In this document: in pieces, positions 1 to 3,271 of the stretch | Numbering within the stretch: position 1 is the stretch's first letter | How the letters are laid out: each line of letters begins with the position of its first letter | Assembly (NCBI GenBank): GCA_023436685.1 | Contig: JAEZIL010000221.1 | Location: 1 to 5,370, forward strand | Length of the DNA: 5,370 nucleotides | Direction: 5' to 3' | Origin: Bacteroidota bacterium | Lineage (GTDB): Bacteria > Bacteroidota > Bacteroidia > Chitinophagales > Chitinophagaceae | Program-made: the position numbers and the translations under genes | Notes under the pieces: generated by a model | Database searches by the model: none | Told to the model about the DNA's origin: nothing | What the model saw: only the letters and a program-made list of their open reading frames with translations

Positions 1-182
1 TCATTAGGCTTCAGGCGGGGTTCGGTATAAGCCTGCCTGTCCCCATCGGATGGTTGTAGAATGTGAGGGGGTACGTCTTGAAAATAAGCCAGCTTTTTCG
101 TGGGGGCGCAGCCCGTTAATATCATTCCCAAAAAAATGACGAGCAAGCATTGACCTATACTTTTAAAATATGGCTCTTTCAT
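1..182 (-). CDS. Polysaccharide export outer-membrane lipoprotein (Wza/BexD-like), N-terminal part only
   Basis: The first 60 codons of a minus-strand gene are visible; the rest lies beyond the left edge. The protein starts MKEPYFKSIG, has a hydrophobic stretch at about residues 13-22 and a clear lipobox L22-T23-G24-C25, so it is a signal-peptidase-II lipoprotein with Cys25 as the mature N-terminus. The mature start (C-A-P-T-K-K-L-A-Y-F-Q-D-V) and the later R-L-K-P-N-D are the hallmark opening of Bacteroidota polysaccharide biosynthesis/export proteins, where a 'KKxxYFQD' segment is followed by the 'xIxPxDxLxI' start of the poly-export domain. Family members form the outer-membrane channel that exports capsule or exopolysaccharide together with a Wzc-like tyrosine kinase. 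An in-frame ATG three codons upstream (first base at 191) is an alternative start; 182 gives the more normal signal peptide. The gene lies 93 bp after the NusG-like gene and has its own promoter candidate. The family is well supported despite truncation; the exported polymer is unknown. Confidence 0.85.
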   Translation of the reverse strand, partial: MKEPYFKSIGQCLLVIFLGMILTGCAPTKKLAYFQDVPPHILQPSDGDRQAYTEPRLKPN

Positions 183-209
183 GCAGCCCATCACTTGAGA
201 AAATTTTTG

Positions 210-240
210 CAAAAATAGCCTAAAAACCGAGCTAATCAAA
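210..240 (-). promoter_or_regulatory. Bacteroidota-type promoter upstream of the export lipoprotein gene
   Basis: Read on the minus strand, TTTG (240-237) is followed by exactly 19 bases and then TATTTTTG (217-210). This fits the Bacteroidota primary-sigma consensus (TTG/TTTG near -33, TAnnTTTG near -7, about 19 bases apart) at every defined position. Transcription would start near 203-206, leaving a leader of only about 12-24 nt before the ATG at 191 or 182. It implies that the export gene can be transcribed independently of read-through from the NusG-like gene. The start site itself is inferred. Confidence 0.65.
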
Positions 241-242
241 CT

Positions 243-266
243 ATATAATATTTGTCAATAATATAT
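243..266 (-). repeat. AT-only imperfect inverted repeat just after the NusG-like gene
   Basis: ATATAATATT (243-252) and AATAATATAT (257-266) can pair over 9 of 10 positions around a 4-base loop (tgtc), about 10 bases beyond the stop codon of the antiterminator gene. The stem contains no G-C pair and no T-tract follows it on the minus strand, so it is a poor candidate for an intrinsic terminator. It may simply reflect AT-rich spacer composition. Confidence 0.3.
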
Positions 267-275
267 GATAAGCTC

Positions 276-773
276 TTACGTATCATTGCCCCGGTCTATA
301 GAATGTACCGGCACTGTAGCAACGAGTGCTAACCCTAAAGCCTGTACAGATAAATATGCCTTCCTGCCTTTTATAAACTTTACCACCCCATTCATGTTCT
401 TCAATGGCCCTTCTGTTACTGTTACCACTTCTCCTTCCTTTATGTCAGTAATGGTTTTTACCTCTTTATACGCAGTAAGAAAGTCTTGTATAGCTTTTAT
501 TTCTTCATCTCTTACTACTCCCGGTTTTTTATTCCACCATACAAAACTTACAATGCCGGGTGTTTCCAATACTTGCAAGCTTTCCGTAGCGTAATCTTTC
601 AGTTTTACAAACAAGTAAGAACGAAATACGGGTTCTGATACCTTTTTCTTCCGGTCGCTCCATTGCCTTATTTCGTCCTGCAATGGGCAATACACCTCAA
701 TACCTTTTTGCTGCAAAAGTGATGTTACTTTCTTTTCGTTTCTAGGCTTGGTATATGTTACGTACCACGGCAT
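276..773 (-). CDS. UpxY-like NusG-family transcription antiterminator
   Basis: A 165-residue NusG paralogue. The N-terminal NGN domain (about residues 1-100) opens with M-P-W-Y-V-T-Y-T-K-P-R-x-E-K-K-V, continues with G24-I-E-V-Y-C-P, and carries the F50-R-S-Y-L-F-V strand and the T71-P-G-I-V segment typical of the RfaH/UpxY/NusG fold. A short KOW domain follows (about 112-150; E121-G-P-L-K-N-M-N-G-V-V). Proteins of this size and motif set bind RNA polymerase and allow transcription of long polysaccharide operons past termination signals; in Bacteroides each capsule locus has its own UpxY. The gene starts 3 bases after the stop of the upstream winged-helix gene, so the two are almost certainly co-transcribed and probably translationally coupled. 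It lies immediately before the export lipoprotein gene, the expected place for a locus-specific antiterminator. It is not the housekeeping NusG: it lies in an EPS locus without secE or rpl genes. The target sequence is not identifiable here. Confidence 0.92.
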   Translation of the reverse strand: MPWYVTYTKPRNEKKVTSLLQQKGIEVYCPLQDEIRQWSDRKKKVSEPVFRSYLFVKLKDYATESLQVLETPGIVSFVWWNKKPGVVRDEEIKAIQDFLTAYKEVKTITDIKEGEVVTVTEGPLKNMNGVVKFIKGRKAYLSVQALGLALVATVPVHSIDRGNDT

Positions 774-776
774 TTG

Positions 777-1307
777 CTATTTATTTTCCCATAGCAACAG
801 ATAGCGGCCATGGCTGTCTATTTCTTGCTGGTTCCATTCCGAAGGTTCGTATGTGAGAAACCTTATTTTCCGGTTGATTATTTTTTCGGCTTTAGTTACA
901 ACACTTACCAGGTATTCTTTATCAATATTTCCTACCAGTATCAGATCTATTATACCACTATCCTTGCCCATGGCATAGTCGCCACATAAATGTATAGAGC
1001 TTAACTGACCCATATTTTTTATCACAACCTCTATTATTCTGTCTACCCCAATATGCTTCAGTAATATGTTATGTATATCCTTCAATAAGGGATAGTTAAT
1101 ATTGGCCCTATATATTTTTTTATTGCCTTTGTTTTCAGATAGTATCATACCTGCCTCTTCAAACCGGTTAAGTTCCACACGTATTGCATTGGTACTTTCT
1201 TCAAACTCCTCTGCCAACCCACGCAGGTACGCAGTAGTACCCGGGTTAAGAAAAAAACGCAGAAGAAGCCGCATACGTGTACGCGATGGTATCAATACTT
1301 GCAGCAT
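777..1307 (-). CDS. Winged-helix DNA-binding protein with degenerate nucleotidyltransferase domain
   Basis: A 176-residue protein of two parts. Residues about 8-70 form an ArsR/MarR-like winged helix: S8-R-T-R-M-R-L-L-L-R-F-F-L-N-P, then L31-A-E-E-F with recognition helix S38-T-N-A-I-R-V-E-L-N-R-F-E-E-A-G, and a wing G61-N-K-K-I-Y-R-A-N. Residues about 85-170 resemble a minimal (MNT-type) nucleotidyltransferase: C108-G-D-Y-A-M-G-K-D-S-G-I-I-D-L-I-L-V-G126. Active members have G-S and D-x-D; here the Ser is Asp110 and the first Asp is Ile119, with only Asp121 kept and two residues missing between the motifs, so catalysis is unlikely. Such proteins recur next to UpxY-type antiterminators in Bacteroidota polysaccharide loci and are usually annotated as ArsR-family regulators. 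It sits 3 bp upstream of the antiterminator gene, so a role in controlling this locus is inferred; no ligand or operator is known. No Shine-Dalgarno sequence precedes the ATG. Confidence 0.82.
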   Translation of the reverse strand: MLQVLIPSRTRMRLLLRFFLNPGTTAYLRGLAEEFEESTNAIRVELNRFEEAGMILSENKGNKKIYRANINYPLLKDIHNILLKHIGVDRIIEVVIKNMGQLSSIHLCGDYAMGKDSGIIDLILVGNIDKEYLVSVVTKAEKIINRKIRFLTYEPSEWNQQEIDSHGRYLLLWENK

Positions 1308-1337
1308 AACGTTACAGCATTAATCAGGATCAAAGGC

Positions 1338-1350
1338 ATGGCTTCGCCAT
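1338..1350 (-). repeat. Small perfect hairpin in the leader of the regulator-antiterminator operon
   Basis: ATGGC-TTC-GCCAT is a perfect 5-bp stem with a 3-base loop. On the minus (transcribed) strand the core is GCGAAGC, a sequence known to form an exceptionally stable DNA mini-hairpin. It lies 31-43 bases upstream of the regulator start and downstream of the candidate promoter, so it would be inside the 5' leader. No T-tract follows, so it is not an intrinsic terminator. Function unknown. Confidence 0.35.
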
Positions 1351-1381
1351 AGTGAGTCACACTCCCTAAAACAATAACGAG

Positions 1382-1389
1382 CAAATTTA
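1382..1389 (-). promoter_or_regulatory. Candidate -7 element for the regulator-antiterminator operon
   Basis: On the minus strand this reads TAAATTTG, an exact match to the Bacteroidota -7 box TAnnTTTG. The matching upstream region around 1408-1412 is only T-rich (TTTT/ATTT) rather than TTTG, so the -33 half is weak. If used, transcription would start near 1376 and give a leader of about 70 nt containing the 1338-1350 hairpin. Confidence 0.4.
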
Positions 1390-1449
1390 TTACTCATTAT
1401 AGCAATAAAAATAATAGATATATCGGGTAAAAGAAAGTACCGGGCAATA

Positions 1450-2241
1450 TCAATCCGCAAGAATATACTCGTGCAGCCTTGAATTTTTGAAAGGATAGTT
1501 GCGCAACATGCTATAAACCGGTGAAGTAAGCATTTTTTGCACTGCCTCTGCATGGCGCTCATGGTGCATATCTGTGCCACAGTAGTCATACAGACGTTCT
1601 TTTAGCATATACTCTGCAGCTTGCTTTACCCCTTTACCATAATAGCCGGTAAGCGATAGCAGATTAAGCTGTAGATAGCTTCCTTTTTCCTTTATGGTAT
1701 TATATACCTCAAGCTTATTATGATAAAAGCCATAGCGCTCGGGGTGGGCGAAGATTGGTTTATAACCAAGGGTCTGAATTTCAAAGAGAAGCTCGTAAAA
1801 GCCCAGAGGTTCAGACATGAACGACACTTCTACAAGTACTTCATTCTTGCCGATAGTGAGCAATTCTTTATTTTTTAGCAGCCTGAAAAATGTATCATCA
1901 ATATAATATTCTGCTGCCGCTTTAATGGGCATATTAATACCTCTTTCGTGCAATTGTTGCCTTAATTGCTGCAAACCCTCATTTATTATAGCCGGATTAT
2001 TGGGATAAATATCTCCTTTAATATGCGGCGTAGTGATCAGGCTTTTATAACCTGCCTGCTGCAATTTGGTAATGAGTGCTATACTGTCATCTAAGGTTTG
2101 CGCCCCGTCGTCCACGCCTGGTATGAGATGCGAATGCATATCGCTTCCCAAAAACGACCAACTGGCAGGGCCCAATTCACCTAAGTATTCTTCAACCTTA
2201 TCTTTTTTATTCTTCCCTGAACCGAACAAACCAAATAGCAT
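1450..2241 (-). CDS. CpsB/YwqE-like PHP-domain tyrosine-protein phosphatase
   Basis: A 263-residue protein with the full set of PHP-superfamily metal-binding motifs in the CpsB/CapC/YwqE arrangement: D34-M-H36-S-H38-L-I-P-G-V-D-D-G46, T71-P-H73, A110-E111-Y-Y-I-D, H166-P-E-R-Y170 and G222-T-D-M-H226. These residues form a multinuclear (typically Mn) site that hydrolyses phosphotyrosine. In characterised relatives the substrate is the C-terminal tyrosine cluster of the Wzc/CpsD-type kinase that controls polysaccharide chain length and export, so a regulatory role in this polysaccharide locus is a strong inference. The length is close to the family's usual 240-260 residues. The first about 30 residues (G-S-G-K-N-K-K-D-K-V-E-E-Y) are a charged extension without a signal peptide, so the enzyme is cytoplasmic. 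The start at 2241 has no Shine-Dalgarno sequence, and no exact TAnnTTTG box was found upstream. A 142-bp gap separates it from the next gene, so it may be its own transcript or the head of the same operon. Confidence 0.93.
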   Translation of the reverse strand: MLFGLFGSGKNKKDKVEEYLGELGPASWSFLGSDMHSHLIPGVDDGAQTLDDSIALITKLQQAGYKSLITTPHIKGDIYPNNPAIINEGLQQLRQQLHERGINMPIKAAAEYYIDDTFFRLLKNKELLTIGKNEVLVEVSFMSEPLGFYELLFEIQTLGYKPIFAHPERYGFYHNKLEVYNTIKEKGSYLQLNLLSLTGYYGKGVKQAAEYMLKERLYDYCGTDMHHERHAEAVQKMLTSPVYSMLRNYPFKNSRLHEYILAD

Positions 2242-2271
2242 AAATATTACTATTAATACATTTTCAAATAC

Positions 2272-2286
2272 TTACAGCGCTTGTAA
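2272..2286. repeat. Small dyad TTACA-N5-TGTAA in the divergent intergenic region
   Basis: TTACA (2272-2276) and TGTAA (2282-2286) are perfect 5-bp arms around gcgct. The dyad lies 31-45 bases upstream of the phosphatase start, where an operator or core promoter region would be expected. Short AT-rich dyads occur by chance, so a regulatory role is only a possibility. Confidence 0.3.
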
Positions 2287-2297
2287 CGCATAGTTCC

Positions 2298-2313
2298 GTT
2301 TAAAATTATAAAC
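2298..2313. repeat. Small dyad GTTTA-N6-TAAAC in the divergent intergenic region
   Basis: GTTTA (2298-2302) and TAAAC (2309-2313) are perfect 5-bp arms around aaatta. It is about 60 bases upstream of the phosphatase start and 100 bases upstream of the lipoprotein start. It may be an operator or chance; nothing else supports it. Confidence 0.22.
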
Positions 2314-2343
2314 ATCCTGCCTAATGGTGTGGATTTTTTTCCA

Positions 2344-2357
2344 CTGCATATATGCAG
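2344..2357. promoter_or_regulatory. 14-bp perfect palindrome, candidate operator
   Basis: CTGCATATATGCAG is identical to its own reverse complement over all 14 bases. It lies 57-70 bases upstream of the lipoprotein ATG and about 100 bases upstream of the phosphatase ATG, inside the divergent intergenic region. The size and position suit a dimeric regulator's operator. About one such palindrome is expected by chance in some 16 kb of random sequence, so its intergenic position is suggestive but not proof. Confidence 0.4.
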
Positions 2358-2360
2358 GCT

Positions 2361-2390
2361 CAACAAATGTTGTAGTGGCAACACATTTGT
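2361..2390 (+). repeat. Inverted repeat with competing alternative pairing upstream of the lipoprotein gene
   Basis: ACAAATGT (2363-2370) and ACATTTGT (2383-2390) are perfect 8-bp arms separated by 12 bases. Within the same stretch, CAACA (2361-2365), TGTTG (2368-2372) and CAACA (2379-2383) allow two other, mutually exclusive pairings. The right arm overlaps CACATTTG (2382-2389), a 7-of-8-like match to the TAnnTTTG box but without a properly spaced TTG. It could be an operator overlapping a weak promoter, or a leader RNA structure; neither is demonstrated. Confidence 0.35.
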
Positions 2391-2413
2391 ATTACATATC
2401 TACTACACGCAAC

Positions 2414-3271
2414 ATGTATACAAGAATAGTCTGTACATATTTATTAATCTGCGCCGCAGTACTCTGCGGATGTAAAGACACATTCAATAAGCATGAAGAG
2501 TTCAAAAACCCTACCGGTTATAGTTTAGAGAAGCCATATAAAATATCACTGCCCCTTGAGCTTGATGAAATTTCGGGAATAGTGTATCATGCCGAGGATA
2601 CAAGTGTGTTTGCAATAAATGACGAGCAAGGCTGGCTGTATAAAATATATCCAAATCATCCTCAAAACACCGAGAAGTGGCGGTTTTATAAAGGTGAGGA
2701 CTTTGAAGACCTATACCTGCTCAACAACAACTTTTACGCATTGCAAAGCAATGGCAATATTGTAGAATTTAAGTTTAACGGCAATAGTTCGGTTACGGTG
2801 CAGGAGAATAGGTTTCCCTTTGGCAAAAGTGAGTTTGAAAGTATTTACTATGATACCGCCCTGCAAAAGCTAATGATCATTTGTAAAGATTGTGAATCGG
2901 ATAAAAAGAAAGCACTCAGCCTTTTCACTTTCGATCCACAAACCAATCAGTACGATTTCGCACCTTTTAATATTGATGTAAAGAAAGTAGCCCGTTCGCT
3001 AGGGGAAAAATCTATGAAATTTAAACCTTCGGCTGCAGCTATACACCCCATTACAGGCAACCTGTACATTATTTCTGCCATTAACAATTTGCTGCTGGTA
3101 ACTGATAAAGCCGGAAATATGGTAGAAGCTGTAGAAATAAACCCGGGCCTGTTTAAACAACCGGAAGGCATATGTTTTACCCCATCAGGCACAATGATTA
3201 TTTCCAATGAATCGGCAGATATAGGCCTTGCAAATTTGTTGATATATAAATACCAGCCACAAGTAAAATGA
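2414..3271 (+). CDS. SdiA-regulated-type beta-propeller lipoprotein
   Basis: A 285-residue exported lipoprotein. The frame is open from an ATG at 2324, but the ATG at 2414 is chosen because it gives a normal signal sequence: M-Y-T-R, a hydrophobic core (about 5-17) and lipobox L17-C18-G19-C20; the longer form would bury this behind 30 residues. After Cys20 comes K-D, a partial match to the acidic surface-export signal of Bacteroidota lipoproteins. The mature part has signatures of the SdiA-regulated/YjiK-like family, predicted beta-propellers: L50-D-E-I-S-G-I, A67-I-N-D-E-x-G73, F97-E-D-L, F141-E-S-I, F203-K-P-S-A-A-A-I-H-P212, Q249-P-E-G-I253 and S264-N-E. C157-K-D-C160 could form a disulfide. 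The biochemical function of the family is unknown; the name comes from E. coli regulation and does not imply quorum sensing here. Its TGA overlaps the ATG of the phosphoesterase gene (ATGA), so the two are translationally coupled and probably work at the same envelope site. Confidence 0.85.
   Translation: MYTRIVCTYLLICAAVLCGCKDTFNKHEEFKNPTGYSLEKPYKISLPLELDEISGIVYHAEDTSVFAINDEQGWLYKIYPNHPQNTEKWRFYKGEDFEDLYLLNNNFYALQSNGNIVEFKFNGNSSVTVQENRFPFGKSEFESIYYDTALQKLMIICKDCESDKKKALSLFTFDPQTNQYDFAPFNIDVKKVARSLGEKSMKFKPSAAAIHPITGNLYIISAINNLLLVTDKAGNMVEAVEINPGLFKQPEGICFTPSGTMIISNESADIGLANLLIYKYQPQVK

Noticed and set aside
247..254. AATATTTG on the plus strand as a promoter -7 box
   Set aside because: It mismatches the first base of TAnnTTTG, and it would transcribe only antisense into the NusG-like gene.
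265..594. Plus-strand open frame of 109 codons
   Set aside because: It lies antisense within the clearly recognisable NusG-like gene and its translation shows no domain features, so it is a shadow frame.
1426..1441. GGTA/TACC hairpin just after the phosphatase stop as an intrinsic terminator
   Set aside because: The stem is only 4 bp before a mismatch, the loop is 8 bases, and the T-rich stretch on the minus strand begins too far away; not convincing.
1320..1589. Minus-strand open frame of 89 codons overlapping the end of the phosphatase gene
   Set aside because: It overlaps the conserved G-T-D-M-H region of the phosphatase in another frame; the Cys-rich, motif-free translation is typical of an out-of-frame reading.
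2324..2413. 30-residue N-terminal extension of the lipoprotein from the upstream ATG
   Set aside because: It would place the signal peptide and lipobox internally, and it spans the palindrome and inverted repeat; the ATG at 2414 gives a standard lipoprotein start.
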